Source: an uncultured Alphaproteobacteria bacterium (GTDB lineage: Bacteria; Pseudomonadota; Alphaproteobacteria; Micropepsales; Micropepsaceae). From it: DNA of 64,000 bases. A program made the translations under genes and the position numbers. The notes under the pieces are model-generated. The model ran no database searches. It saw nothing but the letters and a program-made list of their open reading frames with translations, and had not been told where the DNA came from. The first letter of the stretch is position 1. Each line of letters begins with the position of its first letter. Location of the stretch: contig CAIUCH010000013.1 of assembly GCA_903897605.1 (NCBI GenBank), positions 29,356-93,355 of the forward strand, in the 5' to 3' direction. Below, in pieces: positions 34,589 through 43,245 of the stretch.

Positions 34589-34615
34589 AAGCGTTGCGAG
34601 AATAATTCTGCTCAG

Positions 34616-34932
34616 TTTCCGTCTCCCGCGAAATCCTTGATTTCCGGATCACCATGGAAATCCCACCTTGACCGAAGAAAATTCTCCGGTTCGTCATCAC
34701 CCGGCATGGTCCGGGTGATCCATGACGACTTTAAACACAGCGATGCTATCGCAAGTCATTATGGATGGCCCGGATGAACCGGGCCATGACGAAGCACTCT
34801 TCACACTTGGTGGCCTCGATGCAGGGTGGAACCCCAGTTTGAACCCGCCCGCATTCCGGTTCAAGGCGGCGTGTCCAAGCTGAACGGGCGCTCAATCGCC
34901 CGGTAATGCGCAAGCGTGATACCAGTGGTATA
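34616..34932. other. 317-bp intergenic region holding a REP pair
   Basis: Apart from the two palindromic units listed separately (34691-34728 and 34755-34791) I see no gene here. The region separates the 3-prime end of the LRAT-domain gene from the 5-prime end of the unknown exported-protein gene, both on the minus strand. Confidence 0.6.
34691..34791. repeat. pair of inverted REP-type palindromes
   Basis: Unit 1 (34691-34728) has nested arms TCGTCAT/ATGACGA around CACCCGG/CCGGGTG. Unit 2 (34755-34791) has ATGGCCCGG/CCGGGCCAT with a 5-nt loop and outer GTCAT/ATGAC. Unit 2 reverse-complemented aligns with unit 1, so they are inverted copies about 64 bp apart. The shape matches dispersed intergenic palindromes of alphaproteobacteria, which can protect mRNA ends or be moved by RAYT enzymes. 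Confidence 0.85.
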
Positions 34933-35364
34933 TCACGCTGGGGCCCGGAGGTGTGCCGCCGCCAGGATCAATCCGCCCATCAGGGCCGCCAGCATCAGCC
35001 CGCCGCGCAGTTGATGGCTTTGCGCCGGACGGCCATGGCAGGCATTGGCGAAATGCTCGCAGTTCCAGTGCAGGAAATCGTAGCGGGTGCCGAACAGGGA
35101 ATAGGCGTTGGCGAGAACCGTGTCGGACGGCAAGGCGCTGGGATAGAAAGCGCGATAGTCCCGCCCCTTGACGAAGCCGCTCCAGCTTTGTTCGCCGGGG
35201 CCGCGCGTTTCTCCGGAATTCGCCACCACGACCGGCATTCCGTCGGCACCGGTCTTGCCGGTGACCAGCGCGAAATGATGCGCCAGCTTGAACAGGCCTT
35301 TCATCTGCACGGTGACGACCGTGCCGGGGCGCAGGCGCCGGGGCGGGATCAGACGGATGCTCAT
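34933..35364 (-). CDS. LRAT-domain (NlpC/P60-type) protein
   Basis: This 143-aa protein has the lecithin:retinol acyltransferase fold, a circularly permuted papain-like domain. The His is in KLAHHFALVTG (near residue 30) and the catalytic NC motif is HWNCEHFAN. The C-terminus is a membrane helix (GGLMLAALMGGLILAAAHL), as in eukaryotic LRAT/HRASLS enzymes. These act as acyltransferases or phospholipases. The start is set at ATG 35364 (GAGGA upstream); longer frames would cross the doxX terminator at 35480-35510, which argues against them. Confidence 0.85.
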   Translation of the reverse strand: MSIRLIPPRRLRPGTVVTVQMKGLFKLAHHFALVTGKTGADGMPVVVANSGETRGPGEQSWSGFVKGRDYRAFYPSALPSDTVLANAYSLFGTRYDFLHWNCEHFANACHGRPAQSHQLRGGLMLAALMGGLILAAAHLRAPA

Positions 35365-35479
35365 CAACATATCCTCGTGCGGAACGGCAAAACGGCGCGG
35401 TCCATAGCACCCCGTCACGGAACAGTCATCCAAAATCATGGCGTGGGCCGCCACCGCGACTGTCACAATCGATGACAAG

Positions 35480-35510
35480 AAAAAGGCGCGCGAAGTCTCC
35501 TCCGCGCGCC
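35480..35510 (-). terminator. Rho-independent terminator of the doxX-like gene
   Basis: Read on the minus strand, GGCGCGCG (35510-35503) pairs with CGCGCGCC (35492-35485) and is followed at once by TTTTTCTTG. It lies 23 nt past the stop of the DoxX-family gene, an ideal position. Confidence 0.9.
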
Positions 35511-35532
35511 AATTCCGAAAATGCCGGAAATG

Positions 35533-35922
35533 CTACTTTTGATTGATGGCGTAGGAACCGGGACCGGCCGCGGCGAGATACAGGAAGATGAAGCAGAAGC
35601 AGACCGCCTCGCCGCCGCCATTGAGCAGCGGGAACGGGCTTCTGGAGAAGTGCGCCAGGAAAAAGGCGAACGCCATTTCGCCCGAAGCGATGAAGGCGGC
35701 ATAGCGGCTGAACAGGCCCAGCACGATCAAGGCGCCGGCGACCAGTTCGATGATGCCCGCCGGTCCGACCGGAAACGACATGATGTTGAAGGCGTGCGCC
35801 GTGGCGGTGGCCGCGGCGGGAAAGCCGAACACTTTGGCCGTGCCATGCTCCAGGAACAGCAGTCCGATGACGATGCGCGTTATGCCCAGCAATTGCGAGG
35901 TGTACTTGTTCAGAAACTCCAT
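35533..35922 (-). CDS. DoxX-family membrane protein
   Basis: This 129-aa protein has four membrane helices and the family opening RIVIGLLFLEHGTAKVFGFPA, with GPAGIIELVAGALIVLGLFSR and FFLAHF later. DoxX-like proteins are linked to thiosulfate/quinone oxidation or redox stress, but most have no proven activity. GGGAGGGA precedes ATG 35922, so the start is firm. A strong terminator follows. Confidence 0.9.
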   Translation of the reverse strand: MEFLNKYTSQLLGITRIVIGLLFLEHGTAKVFGFPAAATATAHAFNIMSFPVGPAGIIELVAGALIVLGLFSRYAAFIASGEMAFAFFLAHFSRSPFPLLNGGGEAVCFCFIFLYLAAAGPGSYAINQK

Positions 35923-36152
35923 GACAGTCCCTCCCCAGCTTGATGAAGTGGCGCGAACCATAGCGGGATCGCGGCTGGCCGCCTAGCGCGGCGGACCGCC
36001 CGCCAAGAGGGCCGGCCTGGCCGGGTATCTCGCCGACCGTGCGGCTTTGACCTGCCGGGCCAAAACTAAATTTTTGTATAGTACCCGCTGGGCGGCCGGG
36101 GCGCGCTAGTATCGGCGCGGGCGGCGCAGGACGCGCCCGAACGGAGGTCATC

Positions 36153-37193
36153 ATGCCGCGCATATCGAGCCTGACGATTGCAGGTCTTTGCATCCTTGGA
36201 AGCATCGCGCCGGCGGCGGCGGCCGGGGCAACACCCACCTATCATGTGACCAAGAGCGTGGCGCTGGGCGCGCCCGACCGCTGGGACTATGTCGTGTTCG
36301 ATGCCGGACGCGTCTATGTCTCGCATGGCGACCGCGTCACCGTGGTCGACGGCCAGAGCGGCGCCATCCTCGGCCAAGTCGAAGGCATGCCCGGCGGCAC
36401 CCACGGCATCGGCATCTCGGCCAAGACCGGCAAAGGCTATACCGACGACGGCAAGGCGGGCGAGGCGGTTGCCTTCGATCTGAAAACCTTCAAGACCGGC
36501 GCGCGCATCGCCGCCAAGGACGACGCCGACGGCATCGCCTTCGATCCAGTGAGCGGCCACATCTTCGTGGTGGATGGCGACACCGCGGTGCTGACCGTGA
36601 TTGATCCCAAAAGCGACAAGGTCATCGCCACCATCCCAGCCGGCGGCGGCCTGGAATATGCGGTCGCGGGCGGTAATGGAAAACTTTACGTCAATGGCGC
36701 GGAGAAGAAAGAGATCCTGCGCATCGACACCGCCACCAACAAGGTCGATGCCCATTGGCCGGTGCCCGGTTGCACCAGCCCGCACGGCCTTGCCATCGAC
36801 ACCGCGAACCACCGGCTTTTTCCCACCTGCCTGAACGGGGTTCTGACGGTGGTGAACACCGATAGCGGCGCGGTGATGGCAACCCTTCCGATCGGCCAGG
36901 GCAGCGATGGCGCCGCCTTCGACCCCAAGCGCAAGCTGATCTTCAGTTCCAATTATGACGGAACGCTTTCGGTGATCCGCGAGACCGACGCCGACCATTT
37001 CGAATCCTTGGGCGACATCAAGACCCAGATCACCGGCAAGAATATGGGGATCGATCCGGCCACGGGGCGGCTTTACCTGATCGTCGCGGATGTGGATGCC
37101 AGCGCCCCGGTGCCGCCAAGCACCAACGGCCGCATGGCGCGGCGCACGCTGTTGCCGGGCACGGTCAAGCTGCAGTTCCTCGATCCGGACTGA
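36153..37193 (+). CDS. exported YncE-like seven-bladed propeller protein
   Basis: This 346-aa protein has a signal peptide (residues 1-24, ending AAAA) and repeated YncE/YVTN-type blades (RVYVSHGDRVTVVDGQSGAILG, HIFVVDGDTAVLTVIDPKSDKVI). Such propellers are periplasmic binding scaffolds. No ligand can be named. GGAGGTC precedes ATG 36153. An A/T-rich segment at 36063-36082 (with TATAGT) probably contains its promoter. Confidence 0.85.
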   Translation: MPRISSLTIAGLCILGSIAPAAAAGATPTYHVTKSVALGAPDRWDYVVFDAGRVYVSHGDRVTVVDGQSGAILGQVEGMPGGTHGIGISAKTGKGYTDDGKAGEAVAFDLKTFKTGARIAAKDDADGIAFDPVSGHIFVVDGDTAVLTVIDPKSDKVIATIPAGGGLEYAVAGGNGKLYVNGAEKKEILRIDTATNKVDAHWPVPGCTSPHGLAIDTANHRLFPTCLNGVLTVVNTDSGAVMATLPIGQGSDGAAFDPKRKLIFSSNYDGTLSVIRETDADHFESLGDIKTQITGKNMGIDPATGRLYLIVADVDASAPVPPSTNGRMARRTLLPGTVKLQFLDPD

Positions 37194-37225
37194 CCGACGC
37201 CGGCCGTATCGGAAGACCCGCGATA

Positions 37226-37996
37226 TTAGCGCGCCGCGTATTCGTCGTGGCGGCGCCACCAAGGTCCCGCCCCCTCGCTGCGGCCGCGCGGCGCGCGGTC
37301 GAGCCAGGGATACATCCCCCACAGCCCGTCCAGTCCGCGGCCATAGGTGGAGTAAGTGTGATAGACCGCATCGCCTTCGCGCACGAATGCGCTCATGCCC
37401 GGCCTGTCGCGCACAAAAGTCGGTGCGTCGGTGCCGCAACTGGCGGCGAAGCGGTTGACGGGTTCTGGAAATTTCGTCCCCGCCTCAAGCACATGTCCGG
37501 GCTGATAATTATATTCGCTGCCGCCCTTGCGCTGCTGCTCTTCGGTGATCGAGGTATTGAAGTCGAAATTGAATTCGCCGCCATGGGATGACGCCCAGGC
37601 AAAGCTCCAGCCCATCCGCTGCCTATAGGATTTCAGCTTGGCGTACGGCGCCCGCGATACCGCCGCGAAGGCGACATCATGGTTCTCCAGATGGACGAAA
37701 AAACCGTTGAAGCCGTCGGCGATCGACGAGCAGGACGGACATCCCGCCTTGTAGTCGGGCCCAAACATGAAGTGATAGACCAGCAACTGCGAGCGGCCGC
37801 CGAACAGATCCGCCAGCGCGACATTGCCCGCTTCGGTCTCGAAGCGGTAATCCTTGTCGATCTTCACCCAGGGCAAGTCCTGGCGCTGGCGCGCCAACTC
37901 ATCGCCGCGCCGGGTGAGCGCTTTTTCCTGCCCGAGCAGATCGAGCCGGGCCGCGAGCCATTCTTGCCGCGTACCAATCTTGTGCTTCGCCGTCAT
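37226..37996 (-). CDS. DUF899 thioredoxin-like protein (operon copy)
   Basis: This 256-aa protein belongs to the DUF899 family with a thioredoxin-like fold. Typical segments are LPWVKIDKDYRFETEAGN, YHFMFGPDYKAGCPSCSSIADGF (with CPSC at the redox position), YRQRMGWSFAWASS and the terminal RRHDEY. Its activity is unknown; the CxxC suggests redox chemistry. GGGAGAAAC precedes ATG 37996. It is the third gene of an ArsR-SRPBCC-DUF899 operon, 14 nt after the SRPBCC gene. A second DUF899 gene lies at 49644. Confidence 0.9.
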   Translation of the reverse strand: MTAKHKIGTRQEWLAARLDLLGQEKALTRRGDELARQRQDLPWVKIDKDYRFETEAGNVALADLFGGRSQLLVYHFMFGPDYKAGCPSCSSIADGFNGFFVHLENHDVAFAAVSRAPYAKLKSYRQRMGWSFAWASSHGGEFNFDFNTSITEEQQRKGGSEYNYQPGHVLEAGTKFPEPVNRFAASCGTDAPTFVRDRPGMSAFVREGDAVYHTYSTYGRGLDGLWGMYPWLDRAPRGRSEGAGPWWRRHDEYAAR

Positions 37997-38010
37997 TTTG
38001 TTTCTCCCGC

Positions 38011-38472
38011 TCAATTCAATTCGCCAGAGATGGCGGCGACATTGCCGACCACCTTCTTCCAACCGTCGCTCATATTCTTGTAAGCGGTTTCGTTCTTGGG
38101 CAGGACGAAGCCGGAATGCACCAGCCGCAGCCGCGTTCCCGCTTCCACCCGCGTCAAGGTCCAAGTGACGATGGTATCCAGCGCCGCGCCATATCCCACA
38201 TTGGCCGCATCGCCGCTTTTCCAGGAATAGACCAGGCGCTGGTTCGCCACCGCTTCCAGCACCTGGCAGCGGATGACGCCGTCCCAATCGCCGGCGCATG
38301 TGGTCTTGAAAGTGAAGTGCGTGCCCGCCACCGTCGCAAATCCGGTCGCCGGCATCAGGATCCAGCGGCCGATCAGTTCGCCCGTGGTCAGAGTTTTCCA
38401 GATCGTCTCGGGCGCATGCGGGAAGACTTCATCGACCACGATTTCCTGGGTGGCGGATTTCACGTCGCTCAT
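38011..38472 (-). CDS. SRPBCC/AHSA1-domain protein (operon member)
   Basis: This 153-aa START-like protein has the AHSA1 pattern VDEVFPHAPETIWKTLTTGELIGRWI and the terminal helix NMSDGWKKVVGNVAA. It binds an unknown hydrophobic ligand. It overlaps the ArsR gene by 4 nt (ATGA), so the two are coupled. This is the common order, ArsR then SRPBCC. Confidence 0.92.
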   Translation of the reverse strand: MSDVKSATQEIVVDEVFPHAPETIWKTLTTGELIGRWILMPATGFATVAGTHFTFKTTCAGDWDGVIRCQVLEAVANQRLVYSWKSGDAANVGYGAALDTIVTWTLTRVEAGTRLRLVHSGFVLPKNETAYKNMSDGWKKVVGNVAAISGELN

Positions 38473-38798
38473 GGATCGATCTCCTTCAACAGGGTTCTGA
38501 GATTGGCAAACCGTTCACGCCAGAAGACGCCGTAATGGCTCATCCAATCGACCAGCGGCGCCAGCCCCTTGGGCTCGGCACGGTAGTAAACATTGCGGCC
38601 TTCCGGCCGTTCGGCGACCAGGCCCGCTTTCTTCAAGGATTTGAGATGCTGGGAAATCGCGCCCTGGGTCACCCCGCTGCCTTGGGTCAGCGCGGCCACG
38701 GAAATCTCGGTGGCGTTCACCACCCGCTCGAACAAGGCGCGCCGCGTCGGGTCGGCCAGGGTGCGCATCACGGCGTCGACGGGGTTTGTCTGCATCAT
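38469..38798 (-). CDS. ArsR-family transcriptional regulator (operon leader)
   Basis: This 109-aa winged helix protein has VMRTLADPTRRALFERVV, recognition helix TQGAISQHLKSLKKAGLV and wing RPEGRNVYYRAEPKG. No metal-binding cysteines are present, so it probably senses something else, perhaps through its SRPBCC partner. It begins a three-gene operon ending in DUF899. A strong inverted-repeat operator lies 5-46 nt upstream (38803-38844). Confidence 0.93.
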   Translation of the reverse strand: MMQTNPVDAVMRTLADPTRRALFERVVNATEISVAALTQGSGVTQGAISQHLKSLKKAGLVAERPEGRNVYYRAEPKGLAPLVDWMSHYGVFWRERFANLRTLLKEIDP

Positions 38799-38802
38799 CC
38801 AG

Positions 38803-38844
38803 ACAAATTAGCGGACACTAATTCATTAGTCAAGGCTAATTTGT
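38803..38844. promoter_or_regulatory. inverted-repeat operator between arsR-type and dadA-type genes
   Basis: ACAAATTAGC (38803-38812) and GCTAATTTGT (38835-38844) are a perfect 10-bp inverted repeat. Inside lie two units of the form ATTAG-N6-CTAAT (38807-38822 and 38825-38840), spaced 18 bp. It sits in the divergent region between the ArsR operon and the D-amino-acid dehydrogenase gene. Autoregulation by the ArsR protein is the obvious inference, and control of the divergent gene is possible. Confidence 0.75.
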
Positions 38845-38899
38845 TTCGCCTGACTCAAACCGTCGAAACCGCTACAAGCGGGCGACAGGCGGGGGCGTT

Positions 38900-40138
38900 G
38901 TGAAAGTCATTATTCTTGGCAGCGGCGTGATCGGGGTTTCGACCGCTTATTATCTGGCGGGGGCCGGTCATCAGGTCAGCGTGATCGACCGCCAGGCGGG
39001 CGCGGGCCTGGAAACCAGCTTCGCCAATGCCGGGGAAATCTCGCCCGGTTATTCCTCGCCTTGGGCGGCGCCGGGCCTGCCGATCAAGGCGATCAAATGG
39101 CTGTTCATGCAGCACCGCCCGCTGGTGATCTGGCCCAAGCCCGATCTGGCGATGATGCGGTGGGGCCTGGCGCTGCTGACCAACTGCACCGCCGCGCGCT
39201 ACGAGAAAAACAAGGCACGCATGCTGGCCCTGGCGCAGTATAGCCGCGCCTGCCTGGAAGAACTGCGCGCCGCAACAGCCATTCAATATGACCAGCGGAT
39301 GCGCGGCACCTTGCAGCTGTTCCGCACCCAGAAACAGCTCGACGGCACCGCCGCCGATATCGCGGTGCTCAAACGCTTCGACGTCGCTTACGAGTTGCTG
39401 GACCGGGCGGGATGCATCGCCGCCGAACCGGCGCTGACGCATGTGCGCGAAAAAATCGTGGGCGGGCTGCGCCTGACCGGCGACGAGACCGGCGATTGTT
39501 TCATGTTCACCAACGCACTGGCGGCGATGGCGAAAGCGCGCGAGGTGGAATTCCTCTATGGCAGTACCATCACGGCGCTGGACCAGGGCGCATCGGGCAT
39601 CGAAGCGGTGCGGGTCACGGGGCCATCGGGGCCGACGCGGATCGCCGCCGATGCGTTCGTGGTGGCGATGGGAAGTTATTCGCCGCTGCTGGCCAGGCGG
39701 TTGGGCATTCGCCTGCCGGTCTATCCGGTCAAAGGCTATTCGCTCACCTTGCCGGTTTCCGACGATGCAGGCGCGCCGCAATCCACCGTGATGGATGAGA
39801 CGTTCAAGGTCGCCGTCACTAGGCTGGGCGACCGGGTGCGGGTGGGCGGCACGGCGGAACTGGCGGGATACAATTTGAAACTGCGCGAGTCGCGCCGCCA
39901 GACCTTGAACCATGTCGTCACCGACCTGTTCCCCCATGCCGGCGATGTCTCGAAGGCCAGTTTCTGGACGGGCCTGCGCCCGATGACCCCGGACGGCCCG
40001 CCTATTATCGGCAAAAGCAAAATCGCCAATCTCTATTTCAACACCGGCCATGGCACCTTGGGCTGGACCATGGCGGCGGGTTCCGGACGCTTGCTTGCCG
40101 ATATTATTTCCGGCCGCACGCCCGACATCGCTTATTGA
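38900..40138 (+). CDS. dadA: D-amino-acid dehydrogenase
   Basis: This 412-aa FAD enzyme oxidises D-amino acids (typically D-alanine) to keto acids, feeding electrons to the respiratory chain at the inner membrane. The N-terminal dinucleotide site is IILGSGVIGVSTAYYLAGAGHQVSVIDR, followed by the family block SFANAGEISPGYSSPWAAPG. The C-terminal FAD segment is GLRPMTPDGPPIIG and GHGTLGWTMAAGSG. The length is close to the family's usual size. Translation starts at GTG 38900. It is not next to an alanine racemase here. Confidence 0.93.
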   Translation: MKVIILGSGVIGVSTAYYLAGAGHQVSVIDRQAGAGLETSFANAGEISPGYSSPWAAPGLPIKAIKWLFMQHRPLVIWPKPDLAMMRWGLALLTNCTAARYEKNKARMLALAQYSRACLEELRAATAIQYDQRMRGTLQLFRTQKQLDGTAADIAVLKRFDVAYELLDRAGCIAAEPALTHVREKIVGGLRLTGDETGDCFMFTNALAAMAKAREVEFLYGSTITALDQGASGIEAVRVTGPSGPTRIAADAFVVAMGSYSPLLARRLGIRLPVYPVKGYSLTLPVSDDAGAPQSTVMDETFKVAVTRLGDRVRVGGTAELAGYNLKLRESRRQTLNHVVTDLFPHAGDVSKASFWTGLRPMTPDGPPIIGKSKIANLYFNTGHGTLGWTMAAGSGRLLADIISGRTPDIAY

Positions 40139-40142
40139 GCCG

Positions 40143-40658
40143 TCACGCCTGACCGGTATCGGTGCCGGGCAGCATGCGATGCAGGACCCGGTCGCGCCGG
40201 ATCATAAAGTGAAAACCCACCGCCGCCGCGATATGGCCCAGCGCCAGGACGAACAGGCTATAGGCCAGCCATTCATGGATCGGGCCGACCACATGGCCCG
40301 CCAGATCGTGCGGCGCCACGATGGTCGAAAGACCCAGTACCGGCACCAGGATCATCAGCCCGTAAAGCGCGTGATGCGTGGTGACGGCGAACCGCCGTTC
40401 CCAGGACGGCATGGCGGCGGGCAGCGGCGGCGCCGGATTCTTCAGCCGCCAGCGCAGCCGCGCCAGGCTGAGCAGCAGCACCGTGATGCCAATGGCCACA
40501 TGGGTGAGGCCGAAGACTTTGCGCACCGGATTTTCCTCGGCCAGCATCTCGTTGAAATAATAGCCCAGCCCGACATTGGTCAGAATCAGGGCCGCGATCA
40601 GCCAGTGAAACGTCATCGCCACGCTGCCATAGCGCTGGCTGGCGTTGCGGCGTGACAT
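40143..40658 (-). CDS. cytochrome b561 family protein
   Basis: This 171-aa protein has four membrane helices carrying two b-haems. Ligand histidines are in MTFHWLIAALI, GLTHVAIGITV, TTHHALYGLMI and GHIAAAVGFHF. It passes electrons between quinol and oxidants such as superoxide. ATG 40658 follows GGGGGA; a longer frame to 40730 lacks a site. It converges on the dehydrogenase gene with 4 nt between stops. Confidence 0.92.
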   Translation of the reverse strand: MSRRNASQRYGSVAMTFHWLIAALILTNVGLGYYFNEMLAEENPVRKVFGLTHVAIGITVLLLSLARLRWRLKNPAPPLPAAMPSWERRFAVTTHHALYGLMILVPVLGLSTIVAPHDLAGHVVGPIHEWLAYSLFVLALGHIAAAVGFHFMIRRDRVLHRMLPGTDTGQA

Positions 40659-40903
40659 TTCAATCCCCCAGATGCTGGACACCGCGATTCCGCGTGCCGC
40701 CATCCTATCGCGCAACGGCGCCAATGCCATGGTTCCCGCGCCGCGCCGCAGATCTCGCTGAGTGTGCGCCGCAGCATCGCGGACAAAAGTCCAAGAAATT
40801 CCGCTTTCATCGCCGTCGCCGGAATCAGCAGAGGGTGCTAGCGTCCCGGTTCTGAAATTCGTCCGGCAGGGGGCCGGGCTTTAACCGGAACAGGGAGGTT
40901 TTC

Positions 40904-42316
40904 TTGGAACAGGATCGCATCGACGGGCATAACCGCAGAGCATTCTTCACCCGCGCGGGCGTCTTCGCACTGGCGCCGCTGGCCGCCAACATCGCCGCCG
41001 GCACGCCTGCCGCCGCCGCATCCGGCAAATTCGATTTCGACACGCCGCTCAATCGCCTCGGCACCGACAGCGTGCATTGGGACATGCCGGTGCGCGACGA
41101 GAAGATGACCAAGATCGTCGCCGGCATGGGCGTCGCCGACATGGATTTCCGCTGCGCCCCCGCCATCACCGAAGCGCTGCAAAAGCGCGTCGCCTTCCCC
41201 AACTGGGGCTACAACATGATCGACGGCGACCTGTTCATGGGCAATGCCGGCGGCTCGCCCTTCATCCGGGGCATCATCGACTGGAACAAGCGCCGCTATG
41301 GCATCACCAACATCGATCCCAAGCTGCTGGGCATCAGCGCCGGCGTCATTCCCGGCGTCATCAGCGCGCTGCAGGCGTTTGCCCCCCAGGGCAGCAAGGT
41401 CCTGATGGTGACGCCCAGCTATGTCGGCTTCTATGCCGCCATCGGCATCACCAAGACCGTGGCCGAGGAAAGCCCGATGAAGCTGGTCAACGGCCGCTAC
41501 GAGATCGACTGGGCCGATTTCGAGCGCCGCATGACGCCGGACGTCAAAGTCTCGATCCTGTGCAATCCGCACAATCCGGGCGGCCGGGTCTGGACGCGCG
41601 ACGAACTCACCCGCTATGGCCAGCTGTGCAACAAGCACAACATCATCGTGCTGTCGGACGAGATCCATTGCGACTTCATCTCCAAGGGTCACAAATACAC
41701 GCCTTACGCCACGCTCGACAAAGCCCTGGTCGACAATTCCATCACCTTCAAGTCGGGCTCCAAGAGCTTCTCCTTGGCGGCAATGAAATGCGCCTGGTTC
41801 TTCTCCACCAATCCCAAACTGTTCGCGGCCACCAATGCCATGTCCCTGCCCTCGATCTCCAATCCGGCGATGATCGCGGAACAGGCGGCTTATGCCGGCG
41901 GCGAGGGCTGGCTCAACCAGTGCGTCGATTATGTCGACGGCAATCTGGACTATGCCCATGACTACATCACCAAGAACCTGCCGCTGATCAAGACCGGCGC
42001 CAAGCCGGAAGGCACGTACTTGATGTGGCTGGACATGACCCAGGTGGCCGACAAGATCGGCGCCAAGAAGATGGCGGACGCGGCCAACGCCAAGACCCCG
42101 CTGCCGATGAATCCGTTGACCCATCAGCCGGTGATCACCACCCAAGGCGATATCGTCAGCCACTGGCTGGCCAAGAACGCCTATGTGTTCATGGAGTCGG
42201 GTTCGGGCTTCGGCAAGGTCGGCGCCAATTATGTGCGCATGAACGTCGCCACCCCGCGCGTGACCTTGAAGGCGGGCCTGGACAGCGTCGCGGCGGCGCT
42301 CAAGGGCCTCGCCTGA
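40904..42316 (+). CDS. MalY/PatB-type PLP enzyme with Tat leader
   Basis: This 470-aa fold-type I PLP enzyme resembles cystathionine beta-lyases. The substrate/cofactor segments are MGVADMDFRCAPAI, CNPHNPGGRVW and LSDEIHCDF, and the Schiff-base Lys is in FKSGSKSFSLAAMK. Translation begins at TTG 40904 with GGGAGG upstream. The leader HNRRAFFTRAGVFALAPLAA is twin-arginine type, so the enzyme is predicted to be exported with its cofactor bound. It may be a periplasmic C-S lyase. A classical terminator follows. Confidence 0.88.
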   Translation: MEQDRIDGHNRRAFFTRAGVFALAPLAANIAAGTPAAAASGKFDFDTPLNRLGTDSVHWDMPVRDEKMTKIVAGMGVADMDFRCAPAITEALQKRVAFPNWGYNMIDGDLFMGNAGGSPFIRGIIDWNKRRYGITNIDPKLLGISAGVIPGVISALQAFAPQGSKVLMVTPSYVGFYAAIGITKTVAEESPMKLVNGRYEIDWADFERRMTPDVKVSILCNPHNPGGRVWTRDELTRYGQLCNKHNIIVLSDEIHCDFISKGHKYTPYATLDKALVDNSITFKSGSKSFSLAAMKCAWFFSTNPKLFAATNAMSLPSISNPAMIAEQAAYAGGEGWLNQCVDYVDGNLDYAHDYITKNLPLIKTGAKPEGTYLMWLDMTQVADKIGAKKMADAANAKTPLPMNPLTHQPVITTQGDIVSHWLAKNAYVFMESGSGFGKVGANYVRMNVATPRVTLKAGLDSVAAALKGLA

Positions 42317-42336
42317 TCACATTGGACTGACAAAAT

Positions 42337-42373
42337 AAAAAAGGCCCGGATCGCAATGGTCCGGGCCTTTTTC
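42337..42373 (+). terminator. Rho-independent terminator
   Basis: AAGGCCCGGA (42341-42350) pairs with TCCGGGCCTT (42360-42369), followed by TTTCTT. An A-run lies before the stem, so it could act on both strands. It ends the MalY-type gene 25 nt after its stop and may also serve the convergent methyltransferase gene. Confidence 0.92.
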
Positions 42374-42407
42374 TTGGCATCATCATTTTGACAAACCCGG
42401 CCCGCAT

Positions 42408-43022
42408 TTAGCGGCGGCGAAAGCCGGCATAGATGAAATCCTGGCTGGTGCCGAAGGGTGTTTGGTGCTGTTCGGTATCCTTGGTGTCGAGGGCAAAGTC
42501 CGGCCCCAGCCGGTCCGCCAAACTGTCCGCGCTATAACGCTGGACCGGGAGCCCGCTGCATTTTTCCGGTCCGGTCAGGGCGAAGGTGGACAGGATGACG
42601 GTTGCGCCTGGAACAGTCGCCTGCCTCAGTGTGGCGATGTAGGCGTCTTGCGCCGCGCGGTCGGTCAAGAAATGAAACACCGCGCGATCATGCCAGATCC
42701 ACCAGGTCCGGGTCGGCTTCCACTTCGTCACATCGGCAACGATCCATGCGACTTTATTTGCCGCCCCGCCGATGCGATCCCTGGTGCGGGAAAGCGCGAC
42801 CTCGGAGACATCCAGCAACGTCAAATCCGAATAACCGGCGACAAGCAGATCATCGGCGAGCCGCGATGCGCCCGCTCCAACATCGATGATGGGAGTGCCC
42901 CGCATGGGCGCCGCGGCCTTGATCAGTTCCAGCGACCGGCTCGGGCCCGATTGATACCAGCTTACGCCCGTTTCGCCTTTCGCGTTGTAGGCGCTGTCCC
43001 AGTGTGACCGGCTGTCCGTCAT
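42408..43022 (-). CDS. class I SAM-dependent methyltransferase
   Basis: This protein of about 204 aa has the opening HWDSAYNAKGETGVSWYQ, the SAM-binding motif I PIIDVGAGASRLADDLL, an acidic motif II LTLLDVSEVAL and post-I VADVTKW. It resembles the thiol- or thiopurine-like small methyltransferases. ATG 43022 is preferred (GGATGG upstream); ATG 43061 would add 13 residues. The substrate is not predictable. Confidence 0.88.
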   Translation of the reverse strand: MTDSRSHWDSAYNAKGETGVSWYQSGPSRSLELIKAAAPMRGTPIIDVGAGASRLADDLLVAGYSDLTLLDVSEVALSRTRDRIGGAANKVAWIVADVTKWKPTRTWWIWHDRAVFHFLTDRAAQDAYIATLRQATVPGATVILSTFALTGPEKCSGLPVQRYSADSLADRLGPDFALDTKDTEQHQTPFGTSQDFIYAGFRRR

Positions 43023-43245
43023 TGCGCAGCCATCCAAGCGTTCCACTTCAAGGTAAGCCATGATTTGGGCAGAAGAAATACGAGGCGGCGCTGAATGGCC
43101 TCGCCCGACCGTCCCTATATAAGTGCGAAAAAGCCCGGACCACAGCCGCGTTCCAGGGTTTTTTCTTTGCGTCCGCTAAACTTTTCCGAAAATGCGATGT
43201 CCCGTATTGGCGCGCTGGCAATCCGCGCCCTGTCATGATCGCATC

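Noticed and set aside
36047..36082. A sigma-70 promoter before the YncE-like gene (TTGACC and TATAGT)
   Set aside because: The spacing of 24 bp is too long for a standard promoter, so only the AT-rich segment is mentioned.
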